A DNA stretch of 64,000 nucleotides, from the NCBI GenBank assembly GCA_037389465.1, contig JAZARR010000077.1, positions 186,001 to 250,000 on the forward strand, given 5' to 3'. Positions 1-12,219 of the stretch are shown here, piece after piece. Position 1 is the stretch's first letter. Each line of letters starts with the position of its first letter. The notes beneath the pieces are model-generated. The model did not search any database. It was not told the DNA's origin and saw only the letters and a program-made list of their open reading frames with translations. Source of the DNA: Baylisascaris procyonis. Its lineage: Eukaryota; Nematoda; Chromadorea; Rhabditida; Ascarididae. Made by a program: the position numbers and the translations under genes.

Positions 1-334
1 CTAATTTCAAATGCTGTACATTTACAGTGGTCTAACTTAACCCTTTTTTTCCGGTTTAAAGGGTGCGAGATTGAGTGAAATTCATAGCTTAAAGCACGGT
101 TCTAGGATGTTGCAGCCATGATGTTGAGCGATTTCTAAACTGTATAAGGCTTTAGAAGGTATTGTTAGGGGGCAGATAGGTGAAACTGTTGACACTGAAT
201 GGGGTGGAGGGATGGCCTTTATGTTCCAAGTTAAGTTCTGCGGCTTTGCGGAAATAAGCAGCTAGTTCACTGTTGCCCGAGATTTAGCGTATCATTTTTT
301 GAATGTTTGAAGTTTTCATCGTTTTGTTTTTCAG

Positions 335-402
335 ATATGCGTGAGCAAAAGGTTGTGGGAACTGTATCGTCGATGAAAGAACAGATCTCTCTTGCAACAA
401 AG
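335..402 (+). CDS. candidate internal exon, helical
   Basis: The stretch follows a good acceptor (gttttgtttttcag) and ends before GTTGGC, a weak donor. After two bases completing a codon the frame reads 22 codons starting MREQKVVGTVSSMKEQ, a charged, helix-like peptide. It lies just outside the 4.4 kb duplication. No family is recognised and a short open stretch like this can occur by chance. Confidence 0.25.
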
Positions 403-922
403 GTTGGCTAATGGATTAATTGTTACGTAGATTACTCAGTTGCCATTTTAGTAAAACATGATTTGTTCTGCAAGGTAGAGGTGCAATATGCTCAATTTTA
501 CATAGTGCAGACCTGTATGCGGTTTTTTTTTTTTTTTTTTTTGTTATTTGTTGCCTCTCTTTTTTAAGGGAAGTGTTCTGTTTGATGTCTTTATTATCCC
601 CATTTTTTCATGTCGGGTTGACAGAGCACCTCAGGAGCATAGGTTCGTGTTTCTATGAAATCAATAATTGTTTAATGCTGCTTATTTTTGATGATCGTCA
701 ATGGAGGAAAGTTTCAATAGTAGCAATTTTGATAGAAATTCTAGAAAGCTTTTGGCTCACTTTTAGAGAATTGAGGAAGCTCTTGTTTCTGCCCATTTTC
801 GAAGACAATTTTTGTCGAACGAGTGCTGATATAACACATTGAGTTTATAACACACATTTGCCTTTATATTCGCAATACTATAACACATACCTGTCTTTTT
901 CTGGTTTAACGAATATATTTGT
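403..922. other. non-coding, T-rich stretch
   Basis: Intron-like or intergenic DNA with a run of about 20 T near 523-542. An 89-codon open frame at 573-842 is leucine/phenylalanine-rich, as expected from T-rich DNA, and is not taken as a gene. The duplicated segment begins at about 923. Confidence 0.5.
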
Positions 923-959
923 TATTCATGTTTTTTTTCTCTTGAAGAAGGGTTGAGGA

Positions 960-1361
960 TTGTTCATGGTGATAAGGATGTGGAGTGTAAAGGTTTATGA
1001 TAATCAGAAATTTTCAGGTGGTGCGTATAGTTTTAAAAATCGGCGATGTAGGGTACCGATGAAGACAACGGAGGCTACGCGATGTACGGCTAATAGTTTT
1101 ATGCTGAAATGTTTTTTATCGCTTAACGTACTGCTTCTCATTCCCTCTGTCCCGTTATTCCACCTTTCTTTTCTCTCTTTTTTCTTTCTTCATTTCTTCC
1201 TCCCCCCCCCCCCCCACCCTCTCCCTCACCCTACTTCACCACCATTGCTTACGCAAGTTTTAGTAAAACCTTTATTTCGAGCTACCAACCCTTCACCAGA
1301 GTTTTTTTTTTGTTACTTATTATTGTTGTATTTTACGCGTAATAAAAGTGTTTGCGCATAG
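960..1361 (+). CDS. 133-codon ORF kept open in both duplicates
   Basis: The frame starts MFMVIRMWSVKVYDNQKF, has a basic segment around residues 25-45 (FKNRRCRVPMKTTE), then a hydrophobic stretch and a proline run. The copy at 30226-30621 encodes 131 residues. The copies differ at two homopolymers (14 versus 11 C near 1202-1215; 10 versus 7 T near 1302-1311), and both differences are exactly three bases, so the frame survives. Three amino-acid differences are visible (M/T, A/V, P/A). No family is recognised. The polypyrimidine-rich second half could equally be an intron, so coding status is doubtful. Confidence 0.25.
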   Translation: MFMVIRMWSVKVYDNQKFSGGAYSFKNRRCRVPMKTTEATRCTANSFMLKCFLSLNVLLLIPSVPLFHLSFLSFFFLHFFLPPPPHPLPHPTSPPLLTQVLVKPLFRATNPSPEFFFCYLLLLYFTRNKSVCA

Positions 1362-2775
1362 ATTTTTGTCGTCTCTCTTATTTATTGCCGCTTTTTCGGC
1401 ATGATTTAAATTATTTTATTTTCCTTTTTTCCGTTTGTTTATTTATTTTGTTGCAATACTTTCTGTACTGTCTGGTCAAGCTATTGTAAGCAAGGACGCA
1501 TGCGATGGCGTTTTTAAGATACATTTCGATTTGAGCGTTGCAATTTATGAGATGGAAGGAGGGGGGGAGTTGGTGGGGTTGCAGATATCATAGGCCATGG
1601 AAAAAGATTAAGTAAGCCGAAGGAGCCACCAGGTTAGGTCGAATGGCGAAGTGATGATGAGGAGGGAGTGGGGAGGGGAGAGGGAATTGATGTCGTTTTT
1701 TTAATAAAAGAGTAAAGGGGAATGTTTGTCGATAGATTGTTTCATTGAAATTTTGGAAGGGCATTAGGGATCACTATCCGTTATGAAGTAGCTAAAAAGA
1801 CAATATAACGGAATATGGCATTAAAAATTGCTATTTATTAAATAGATGTGTTTTTATATGAAGAGATGGGGGTCGTTGATTGTCGGATTAAATCTATGGG
1901 TAATTAGGTCGATTACAGAAACAGGAGTTTGTGCAATCAGTTCTTGAATCGCATTACCGCGAATACGATGTGATAGCTTTTCGATTTATTGTCGTTGGAA
2001 CGGAGAGGGATGTTGGCTGAGATCTACCTCGATTAGTATCCGAGGCGTTGTATCAACGTTAGCGATCGTTCATAGTGCATTTTGTGGGCGAGGGAGGGAT
2101 GCATAGGTGGAGATTGCTTGGCCCGATTTACATTTCCGTGTAACGATTATGCTAAACACACAGTTGATAGTTATTATTTTATCTTTTGCTTATCATAATA
2201 TATAAGAGGTACGAGTTTAGAATGAAAACGTACTATATTTTAAAGTTTACAAGATGTGAAAATGGAAGAAAATAAAAATATTATGGATGGGAAAGGGTAA
2301 CCTTACATTTGTAGGCAAGTTGGAAAAGTTTCGTTTATGTTGCAGTATATTTTCGAAGTGCTCACACATATTTTTGATCGAATCTCTGTGATTTTCCTAA
2401 GATTTTTAGTGATTTTCCAAGCTGCAATGTAAAGAAATTAGGGGGTCATTTTTTGAAAATGGGAAAAAATTTCTAGAAGTTAGTTTTTTCTTCAGGATTT
2501 TCCAATTTTCTACAACAGAAGATGGTCGACATCGAGGTTCATCTCTAGGTATATGCAGCCTTACTTAGTATTTGAGCTATAATATTGCTGATGATAGATG
2601 TTTTGTGCCGTCCAAAAAATTTGTATATGTGACCAATTAGTTTGGTAGGAACATTGCATAAGCAAAGAATGTAAAGAAGAGAGGGGATGGGGAAAGGGAT
2701 GCATTTAATGATGTGTTCGTATTGAAACGCTTTTGATAATATTGCTGCTGCATTAAATTTTTTGATAAATTTCAG
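1362..2775. other. non-coding stretch inside duplication 1
   Basis: AT-rich DNA with short purine runs (for example 1556-1570). No open frame or splice-bounded segment stands out. Almost every base is repeated at about 30622-32035, so conservation cannot help here. Confidence 0.5.
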
Positions 2776-2843
2776 GAAACAGGTATGTCGATGCAACAAG
2801 TCCGCCCAACAATAATGATATTGCGGCATCGAGGGGACGAATG
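2776..2843 (+). CDS. candidate internal exon
   Basis: Bounded by gataaatttcag and the strong donor GTAAGTG. Two frames are open. One reads NRYVDATSPPNNNDIAASRG after two bases and ends at a codon boundary; the other begins ETGMSMQQVRPT. The exon is identical in the second duplicate at 32036-32103. The splice borders are among the better ones in the window, but no family is recognised. Confidence 0.35.
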
Positions 2844-4570
2844 GTAAGTGATTTTGCTAGTACTATTATTATTTTTTTTGAATTTTCATCTTTAGCACAA
2901 TTACGTTGATTCATAATATATTTAAAGATTGTTATGTTGATTTATCAATAAATGTTAAGTGATGGGCTTGAATTGTTAAATTTGTTGGGTTCTTTTGCAT
3001 TGAGTTGATACAACTGAAGTGAAAATTTGTAAGGAGTGAGATTAGAACAAACGTAAGATGCGCCCGGGTTGTTCTTTCCCACTAAAAATTCATAGCAGTG
3101 GAGTAGGGGGAGGGGGGGGGGCAATTTCTGCAACTTCTGCAATTTTATTTGCTTTTCTTTACACATTTTTTTTCTCGTCACTTTTATATGAATATGTATA
3201 ATTTATATATTACTTTTTTATTTTCTGTTTTATTTCCTTATTCGTTAGGGAATTTTATAAGTTACGAATGCCAAGGCGTTATTCGCATATACTCAGACAT
3301 TTTAAACTTATCCCATATAGCTAAATTTTTCACTCATTGTTTTTTAGCTCGTTTGTTTTCCAAATGTCAGATATTTAAGCTGCATTTCACTTTTTCACTA
3401 TTCATCAAGTGCAGAACAGAATAGTTAGAAACCCCCTTTTTAACTGGACTTATGTGCGAAAAATTCTAATTTTCAATTTTTTTTTTTCAAAATCAGAAAT
3501 GATTCTTTGTATTTTTTTTTTGTATTTTTTCGAAACGAATTCATATAACTACATTTCCTCATTGAATTTCAAATTGAATGAAATAATATATGGCTGATTC
3601 TTCGATATTTATTTGCTTGTTTCTCTTTACCATTCATTCTGCAAATAATTATTTCACACTCATCAGTATTTCTGACAAATACTTATTCTTTTTATTTTGT
3701 TTGTTTCTTTATTTTTTGTTGTTTATTTTATTTTCATAAGGAGCAATTGCTGTCACTTACGAAAACATTTTGATCATTCTTATTGAAGATTCCACTAGCG
3801 ATTTCGATATATTGCGCTACCATTGTGAAATTTGATAACCTACCCAGTTAGATAGAAACTCAAAGCTTCTAATTATCTTTTTTTTTGAGTATTCGATATT
3901 TTTGATACTTCAATTTCCAAACGATTTATAATCAAGCCATTTGGTTTATTTTTATCACCATTCCCTATTTTTGGGTTCTTTAAATTATGTCATTTTTGGC
4001 GTTCGTATTTCCTATCTCGAAGATTTTCTCATCGAAAAAATCGTAGAAATTTTGGGCGATACAATTCTCAGCAACAACGAAAAAATCTCAAACGATTTAA
4101 GTATTTGAAAAATTCGCAAACAATTTAGGCCATTCATTTTTTCATCACTGCAAGAATTAGCATTAATTAGCAAAGTGAAGTTAGTATATAAGTATCAAAA
4201 TTTATCAAAAGTTACCCTAATAGACAGAGTATCAAAAGTTTGATTATGAAATCTTTTATGAACTTTAGTTTCTTACACTTATTAACCATACAGGCATAAA
4301 GGAGTGACGGCATATGACAATATGCAGGCATAAAGGAGTGACGTCATATGACAATATAAATATATAAAATTACGCAAATAAATGCTAATTTGAGATATTG
4401 AGTGTATAGAATAGGTAAAAAGCAATGTTGCATCATTGCTAATGTAGTATTGGGGAGCGTCGATCAATAAATCTTTGTATATATGGTCAAAGCGATTGTA
4501 CTATGAAGTGGTAACAATTGTATTGATCACTTTTAGTGAACCTCAGTTGTTATTCATTTTGTTTTCATAG
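2844..4570. other. AT-rich stretch with short tandem repeat
   Basis: Very AT-rich DNA with T runs and a G-rich run at about 3108-3121. At 4291-4358 a 34 bp unit starting caggcataaaggagtgacg is repeated twice head to tail. Nothing else supports a gene. Confidence 0.5.
4291..4358. repeat. two-copy 34 bp tandem repeat
   Basis: Units 4291-4324 and 4325-4358 start caggcataaaggagtgacg and differ mainly by one base (acggcat versus acgtcat). The same pair is in the second duplicate near 33540-33607. Confidence 0.85.
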
Positions 4571-4724
4571 GTCTAACATCAAACGTAGATCATATAAGTA
4601 TTACTCTACGCGGGATATTACTGTGAGGTCGATGCCGTCAGCATTGGCACTGATGTGTTCATTGTTCACTTATCGCCATCTCCCATCGTGTCGACAACAC
4701 TTCTTCTTTTTGTTTCTAATTTAG
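4571..4724 (+). CDS. candidate terminal exon
   Basis: After the acceptor ttttcatag a frame stays open for 50 codons (start SNIKRRSYKYYSTRD) to a stop, with a basic amino end. It may be shorter, as a weak donor follows codon 19. The second duplicate (33820-33973) has the same peptide. No family is recognised. Confidence 0.25.
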
Positions 4725-5393
4725 ACTATACGATTTTTAGGCTTAGTATTTTGTATATACGTAACTTTTTAGCTATATGCTAAACTCCAGTCCTTAAAGT
4801 AATCTTAGGCTTTGGTTTTCTTTTATTATTACTTCTTCCTCAATTTTCTTTATATAACTCTCCACTTTTGCATTTTAATATAGCGTTCTACACGATTTTC
4901 TACGATATTATTGAAATACTTGCTCAAAACCTTTTAACTTTCTTGGTTACAACTTATGATTTTTCATGAGCATCACTAACATATTTCTGTTTACATGAAA
5001 TCTTTTATTTTCCTTTCCAATCCTTTTGATTAGGATTACTTTAATACATTGGCTTTTGGTTTCCATTATTTATCATTAGGCTTTATATCACCTTTTGGAA
5101 ATCATTGTTCGGCGATATCTCGGCTCAGATTAGGCTAATTTAGCTGAAATTTTCCTCATTATCCGTGGTTTAGATCTCATAATATGGGAGGATTTCTCGG
5201 CTAATATAAAAAAATTGGCAAGTCGCCAACTTTATTTTGATAACTTCCCGTTAATCGCAGTTTTCTCATCTACTATGTTTTCGTCTCTTTCCAAGCCTGT
5301 TACAAATATATAACTGTGGTTGGGCTCCGATCTGGGATTTTCAAGATTATCGGGAATTTTTTTCAATTCCGACCGGAATAATCGTAATTTTTC

Positions 5394-6022
5394 AAGGTGA
5401 GATGGATATCACGACGGAGGGACAGCAAATATGCATAGTTCCATAGTGTACGAATTGTGCATTCGGTGACTGAGGTCTGTTTGGAAAATAAGATTTCGAG
5501 GCTAACGTCATCATTTTAAGTGTGAATCGAATAAATACATGGAATCGACCCGATTGGGGCAATTTGTATGAGAACATTGTGCACTATAGATTTACCCATA
5601 CAATAGCAGATGGCGGTGACAATAATCATTAAAGGAGCAGATAGTAGGGTTGAAGATTTCAAGGTTACCGGGGCCTTGTGAAGCTCATCCAGTTCATTCT
5701 GAGCGTTCCCTGGAAGCGGTTTTTTCCGTGTTCAAGTTTTCCAGATTCATGCGGAAAAATCTGACTGCCTAACTGTTCTTAAAATTTGGAATCTCCGTCT
5801 TAAGGAATAAGATAGTGTTATGCGACTAAGCGCAGGCTAATAAATAGGAAGTTGTTAGGTTACAGTAAATTGCCGGTTTGGCTGTGAGGTTATGAGATGT
5901 TGGTTAGTGAGAGTTGTTAAACTGTAAACTATGGGGTTAAACATAAGATGCGATGATATTCTAGTCATTCTAGTCAGTTACTTGCAGTTCTTTTCTCCCT
6001 TTATGCTGATGGACTTCTTGTT
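5394..6022. repeat. 629 bp direct duplication, copy 1
   Basis: Matches 8774-9402 at a constant offset of 3380 with only a few substitutions (for example gatagtg versus ggtagtg), so it is recent. The block begins aaggtgagatgg and ends cttcttgtt. It has no inverted ends, no clear target-site duplication and no long frame. It abuts the end of the 4.4 kb duplication. Confidence 0.93.
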
Positions 6023-8773
6023 GTGGTTATTAAGCAGCCTATTAAAGAGTGAGTGGTATTGCTTCTCAGTGTATTTGCATCTCTCACAAGCTTTCTTATC
6101 TGTTGTTTCGGAGTCATTTACGTTCATTTTTACTAAATCTTGTCACTCTTCGTCGGTCAATCTTTCATTCTTTGTTGGGGGGGGGGGAGAGAGGAGGGAG
6201 GAGGAAGGGTAAGGGAGGGTGGATAGATATTCGCCAGATGCGTTCGTTTGGGATAGGTAGGTGAATTTTTTGATTGTAAGATGTCATCGTTATATGACAG
6301 TTGGCACTAAAACATTGCTTCTCACTAACTGTGACTTCGTTTCTTCTCTACAAAACAACGAAGTGGGCATATCGAATACCATTTAGTGTTCCTATTTTTC
6401 AATATCGAGCAAGGGATTTGTAGGATGTATTCAGCAAGTGAAGGGTGGGAAAGGGTGGGAGGATATGTGGTGTGATGATTTTGTCTTTGACGGAAGCTTT
6501 AGCTCAAATTTTTTCACTTCTTAAGTAAGAGGGTGACCTTCGGAAAGTTTTAGGTGGGTAAAAATTTGAAAGCTGTGAGGAGAGGAAAGGGAGGGTAGGA
6601 TAAATAGAGGAAAGCGTGGGGTGAAGAACAAATCGAGAGGAGCGAGGGAGGGGGAACACGAATGAGAGCATATAGTTGATCTAGAAGCGATGCCAGCATG
6701 AATCCAGGCACAGGCTAGATAGAAACAGCGGAATTACTTCTGGGCGTCATTCGGAAACCGCGAAAATGTACTTTTGGTGCCCTCGCTTGCCTGAATTTAA
6801 CCAAAGTGGCATAGTTTGGCATTCTGAGGCGAGTGGTTGAAAAAAATTGCATAGTTTTATTAGAAGTCTGCGAAGCACACCAATTCTCCAGTTGTTCTTC
6901 GCTTCATTGTACCAGTGATATATGGTGCTGTCGATGCGCAGGTGATGTCGATTAAGAAGTTCAGCCATTATTGTGTATAGTGTATTGCTGACAGAAGTAA
7001 TTGAGGAGTTTCATCTTTGCTGCAATGACGGCTTGCATCGAATAAGTGTTTCCCATCTCTTTGGGAATTGAATATTTGGGGCAGTGAGTTGTGTTGTTAA
7101 GACCTGGATTTCAATGAAGTTATGTTGCTTTCCTTGAAGTCGTTACCATTCGTGAGGTTTTGGTGTGCAGTTGCGCCCATATTTCTATTTTTGGTTTAAT
7201 TTCTCACAGGCTGAAGGGTGGTTGAAAAGCGCCTAATAACGCTAATTTTTTGGATGCATAATTTCGAGTTTTTCAAGTTAAGCGGGAGGAGGGCAAGAGG
7301 TTTGTGAGAAAATTTTCAAGGGTGATTTCTATTTGCTAGAGAGCGCCTGAAGAAATTGGCTAGCGCACAAGTGGAGGTGAATGGGATTTGATAAAGGTGA
7401 AAGAAAGTATACGGTTCATTTCTGGTGTGCTTAAGAACTAATTAAATCGACTTATGTTCGTTTATGTCAGGAAATTGACAAATGAATTACGATTTATCAT
7501 TATTTACGGCAAACATACTCCAGCCCATTGATCCCCTAGTTCAACCTACAGCTGGTGAACAGTTATTGCTACTGTACTAATTTTTTTGTCTGATCGAATA
7601 GGTCAACTTTTATCGTTCTGTCGAATGGCTCCTTTTCGAAATCCGAAATTTGGATGTATTCACTTGTGCAGTCTGGAATTCTCGCATATATTGCGTGCAT
7701 ATTATTTATTTTTTTATTCAATTTTTTTTTTTGAATAGCAAATGTTGCGTGGAATTGTGCACTACGCCACTATATGTCTGAATTTTATAATGTTTCTTAT
7801 TAAATGCATGATTTCACATGCTTAGCGGCAAGAGGATTTCCACGACAACACAATCTTCATTTAAGTGGAACGAACTATATTATTCAAAACTGCTTTTAGG
7901 GTTTCTAGTCATGCTTTTGGGGTTTCTAGAAATGGCTGCTATGGTCAAATGCATTCCATTCATCTTTGATTACCTTATCACTCTCGTAGAAAGTCAGTCA
8001 CATTCCAAAGCGTTGCAAAAGTCTATTAGTTTCGTTGTGGAAGCATCTTCGCCTTCATTCGCTCGTTAAGAAATAAGCTTGATCATATGCGCTATTGATT
8101 ATCGTGTTCTCTTCTTAGTGTTTTTCTTTCTCACGTTTATATTGTCACAAATCGTATTCGCCTGTATAAACGTTGTCTCAGAATTGATGCGCTTGGCTTT
8201 TTTTCTGTTGTTATTTCCACGCAAGAATTGCTACTTTAAACAAATGAATATTGAAAGCGATCGAACATTCTTTGAGATATTGAAATGTTTATAATTGCCA
8301 TCAAGATTAAGCAAAATTACGTGAAAACGTCTATTCGCCGATGAGATCTTAGTCAATTATCGTCATTAAATCTGTTGTATTAGTAGAGCTGCTATGAGTT
8401 TTGCACTCATGTTTTGTCCGGAAAATTGAAAATTTCATAGAGGTTTATTCTCAAAAGTTCTCTTCAAAAAGTGGCCATCAAAGCAAGTTATTATACTCTT
8501 GAAGCGCAGTCACTAGATGTTCGTGAGCAAGAGCTTCAAATGGTGCCGAAAGGTCGTGCTTGGTATTAGATATTGGTCATTTTTTGGCTTTCCTATTGTA
8601 TCCTGCTAGTTAAAACTTCAATTTTGATAGCTATCAGTGGAATCGTTTAATTCATCCAAGAAAACTTGTAGCATACTCCCGCAGAAACCATGTCTTTCTA
8701 TAGTAATGCCATTTTTCATCAAATACTTTAGATGTTTCGTTCTACATTAGCAGCGTCTGTGTTGATAAATCAG
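6023..8773. other. no supported gene
   Basis: Purine- and T-rich DNA with a G run near 6177-6187. Open frames at 7818-8069 and 8079-8294 are short and hydrophobic, as expected from T-rich sequence, and have no homologous copy to test them. Nothing else is seen. Confidence 0.45.
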
Positions 8774-9402
8774 AAGGTGAGATGGATATCACGACGGAGG
8801 GACAGCAAATATGCATAGTTCCATAGTGTACGAATTGTGCATTCGGTGACTGAGGTCTGTTTGGAAAATAAGATTTCGAGGCTAACGTCATCATTTTAAG
8901 TGTGAATCGAATAAATACATGGAATCGACCCGATTGGGGCAATTTGTATGAGAACATTGTGCACTATAGATTTACCCATACAATAGCAGATGGCGGTGAC
9001 AATAATCATTAAAGGAGCAGATAGTAGGGTTGAAGATTTCAAGGTTACCGGGGCCTTGTGAAGCTCATCCAGTTCATTCTGAGCGTTCCCTGGAAGCGGT
9101 TTTTTCCGTGTTCAAGTTTTCCAGATTCATGCGGAAAAATCTGACTGCCTAACTGTTCTTAAAATTTGGAATCTCCGTCTTAAGGAATAAGGTAGTGTTA
9201 TGCGACTGAGCGCAGGCTAATAAATAGGAAGTTGTTAGGTTACAGTAAATTGCCGGTTTGGCTGTGAGGTTATGAGATGTTGGTTAGTGAGAGTTGTTAA
9301 ACTGTAAACTATGGGGTTAAACATAAGATGCGATGATATTCTAGTCATTCTAGTCAGTTACTTGCAGTTCTTTTCTCCCTTTATGCTGATGGACTTCTTG
9401 TT
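8774..9402. repeat. 629 bp direct duplication, copy 2
   Basis: Second copy of 5394-6022, same orientation and nearly identical. The flanks differ immediately outside both edges, which fixes the boundaries to within a few bases. Confidence 0.93.
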
Positions 9403-9780
9403 ATTTAGTAGAGCATCTCTCAATGAATAGAGCGATTTGAGTACGTCTTTTATTCCATAAAGGTTTACTAGGCGTTATTTTCGTCGTTTTAGGACAACAT
9501 TGTTTGTTTGGTCTGAATATTGCGGTGATGAATGTAGACACTGCTTATATGTACTGTTTTGACAGTGTAATAATGCAGAGGGCTGCAAGGTATTTAGGTA
9601 AAAAATGGCTTCCGATGTGCAAGTGCAATTACATATTAATTACTATTTCAACATCCTACAGAAATCACCATATTCAATAATTAGATCGTTTTTAACCTTT
9701 CCAAGCTGGTGCATACGCAGGTGGGATTACTTTTTCAACCTACCAATCAGCTCATGAAATTCCTGTTTCTCCTTTTTGAA

Positions 9781-9905
9781 GTGGTATGATTCAAATTTAG
9801 CGAGGATGTTTGGTACGGTATGGTTCAAATTTAGCGAGGATGTTTGGTACGGTATGATTCAAATTTAGCGCGAATTTTTGAAATTTTCGCGCGGGCTGCA
9901 CGTGT
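9781..9905 (+). repeat. gattcaaatttagcg array
   Basis: About three units of the 30-33 bp repeat, here with the local form tttagcgaggatgtttggta, followed by the typical trailing motif ttcgcgcgggctgcacg. This family recurs at about ten other sites, on the plus strand to the left of 40 kb and mostly on the minus strand to the right. Confidence 0.85.
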
Positions 9906-10014
9906 TATAAATATTACGACGTTGCTCTGTTCAAGTTTTTTCTGATTCTTTGACGATTTTCTTGTTGAGCGGACCGGTGATTCTGTATTACGAGACCGTG
10001 TGCTATGCCCTCAA

Positions 10015-10100
10015 GCTTCTTTTTTCTTTGTTATTGTCATTGTTGTTATTGTTGTTTTATTACTATTATCTATTATTATTATTTATTATTATTGCTATTA
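10015..10100. repeat. TTA/TTG simple-sequence tract
   Basis: Low-complexity run of tta, ttg and attatt triplets that generates leucine-rich open frames. It is not coding on this evidence. Confidence 0.8.
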
Positions 10101-11016
10101 CTACTCATCAGACGATGTTCTTCAAGGGTAGGGAGAACAGTTAGTGAGTGATAAGCATGTATTGATCGATGATTGCTTTGCACGTATTATGTGAGGTATG
10201 CATGCATTTGTAAGCTATTATATATCGGTGATAGCTGTTTGGTGGTTGATTAAGACGACCGTAATTTAGAGTTGCGTTCGCTTGATGATGACGTTGCAGC
10301 CAATGTTGATCCCAATGCCCAACTTGCTTAATCACTTTTCGTTTTTGCTGAGGTGGTCAGTGTTTGGCTGGATTCCACTGTCTGGCTTATTGTCATGTTA
10401 CGGCAGGAATCTTTTTTGAGGTTTCGAATTTTTTTGTGATCGTGACACAGGTGACTGGTGGATGTGCATAGACGAGCCATAAATCATAAGAGTCGTAATT
10501 ATATGCTCATTTATGGCACTTCAAGTTCTGAGTAGCTTCCTTTCTCATGTTGCTCTGCGAAAGGTTTTCATCTATAGAACGACGCATCAGTTTTCATGTT
10601 TCGCTGATAACAAGTTTGTGTAACTTTATCCTTAAGCTGTAATAATAGAGATAAAGTTTTGATCTTTAGTGCTCGTAACTGTTTCGGGGTAGGGTTATCA
10701 CATCTACTTTGAATGATTTTTAATGCTGTTGGGATTGAACGGAGTTTGCAAAAATGCATTTTTAGCTGCCTTGACTTCTTTCTATTGTTTTTGATTTTCA
10801 GTTTTTTGATTGATTTGAGAAAGCAAAATTTTCAAGTATAGGACAGTATGCAACAATTTTGGTTGTCAGGTCACATATATATTCGTTGAATAAGTAATTG
10901 CTTTCCATTCTTTTAATATTGTTGTTTCTTTATAATCGTTTAGGATAACGATGTTTTTTCTAGTGATTCAAGTTTAGAATGATGTTTGAATCGATTGAAT
11001 GCGTATAATATTTCAG

Positions 11017-11139
11017 TTGGAGACCGATCTGGATACGTTTTTGAAGGCAAATCGACAAGGATAAGCACTCGAATGAAGAAGATCGCAATGGAAGTGAACG
11101 ATCAATGCGCTAAGGATCAGAATGTTTCTACTGAAACGG
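11017..11139 (+). CDS. candidate internal exon, lysine-rich helix
   Basis: Follows the acceptor aatatttcag. One frame is open throughout (after two bases): it starts GDRSGYVFEGKSTRIST and continues as a charged helix-like segment ending near a weak GTAC donor. Another frame stops after 15 codons. The right-arm copy (63148-63270) is identical by eye. Confidence 0.3.
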
Positions 11140-11232
11140 GTACTTTTAATCGTTTCATTATTTAAGTTTGCTCAGTACACTCATTGCTCAGAAGATCAAC
11201 GGGTACTTTTAGTTGCAGATCAAAAATTTTTT

Positions 11233-11350
11233 TACGGTATGATTCAAGTTTGGCGGGAATTTTGAAATGGTTTGATTCAAATTTAGCGGGAATTTTGGTA
11301 CGGTATGATTCAAACGTAGCGGGAATTTTTGAAATGTTCGCGCGGGCTGC
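11233..11350 (+). repeat. gattcaaatttagcg array
   Basis: Three units of about 30-33 bp (tatgattcaagtttggcggg and variants), ending in gttcgcgcgggctgcatg and then the conserved downstream module (gaagtggtgaagtgcttgtc). Mirrored at about 62940-63060. Confidence 0.9.
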
Positions 11351-11537
11351 ATGCAAGAAGTGGTGAAGTGCTTGTCAGAACGGCTGCAGTGGGGAGACGC
11401 ACCGATGCACGCCACCCAACGTGAGAGGCGTTGCATTTCGCAATTTATGAGGAATGCGTTACGGGCGGCGTATTGGGTTGCTTTGTTCTATGTGCTAGGC
11501 TCGCGTCTTGTTTTATATTGTTTTGTATATGGTATAT

Positions 11538-11612
<75 letters not shown>

Positions 11613-11717
11613 CTATTCGTTTTATATATTTATATATATTTTATTTTGCACGTTTACATATTTTATATATACGGCATATGGTGTATATATATATTGTATA
11701 TATATATGTATATATTG

Positions 11718-11798
<81 letters not shown>
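11538..11798. repeat. TA microsatellites
   Basis: Two long (TA)n tracts at about 11538-11598 and 11728-11798 separated by AT-rich sequence. They generate long Tyr/Ile open frames in several phases that are not genes. The right-arm counterpart (about 62510-62752) has different lengths and interruptions. Confidence 0.97.
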
Positions 11799-11801
<3 letters not shown>

Positions 11802-12065
11802 GTGAGGTATTTATTGATATATATTTAATCGTGAGAAAACCTTTCAAGCTTTGAATATCAGCCACTCACATCCATGTCTATTATTGTTTTTTTTTTCTTT
11901 TTTTGTTTTAATAAAAACTATCTTCGTGGTCATAATTGTTTTGGTTGTCATAGCTTGAAGACAGTCGGTTGGTTATGGAAGTTTTGATCACTGCTTTGAT
12001 TTCGATTAGAAGCTATCGACTGCTCATTGTGCACTACAACCTCCAACTGAGTTTCCTTTCATTAG

Positions 12066-12219
12066 AGGTTCCTCTCAAGTTCAGTTCTCTTCTTTGATTG
12101 AGAGCCATATGGCCTCTCTGATTCTTCCAGTTCAGCATCAAAAACAGCCATATGGTCCCACTATTTTGCCTTTCCTTGAACAGGAAGTGTCACCTGCATG
12201 GATTCCACCACTTGCATAA
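12066..12219 (+). CDS. candidate terminal exon of an arm gene
   Basis: After tttcctttcattag a frame stays open for 50 codons to TAA. It starts GSSQVQFSSLIESH, is rich in Q, P and S (QHQKQPYGPTILPFLEQE) and ends in WIPPLA. An AATAAA lies about 290 bp downstream (near 12509). The right-arm copy (62089-62242, minus) is identical. Composition looks protein-like, but identity between arms removes the comparative test and no family is recognised. Confidence 0.4.

Larger units (their letters stand above)
923..5375. repeat. 4.4 kb direct duplication, copy 1
   Basis: The segment matches 30189-34624 in the same orientation (offset 29266 at the left edge, 29250 at the right). By eye the copies are about 99% identical through most of their length, with differences mainly in homopolymer runs, and become more diverged after about 4750. 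Copy 1 lies outside the inverted-repeat arm; copy 2 lies in the spacer. The right edge sits within about 20 bp of a second, 629 bp duplicated block at 5394. No terminal repeats or target-site duplications were seen, so this looks like a segmental duplication. Confidence 0.93.

Noticed and set aside
11351..11865. Long open frames of 74-167 codons rich in Tyr and Ile, and their right-arm mirrors at 62443-62933
   Set aside because: They are made by (TA)n microsatellites, open in several frames on both strands.
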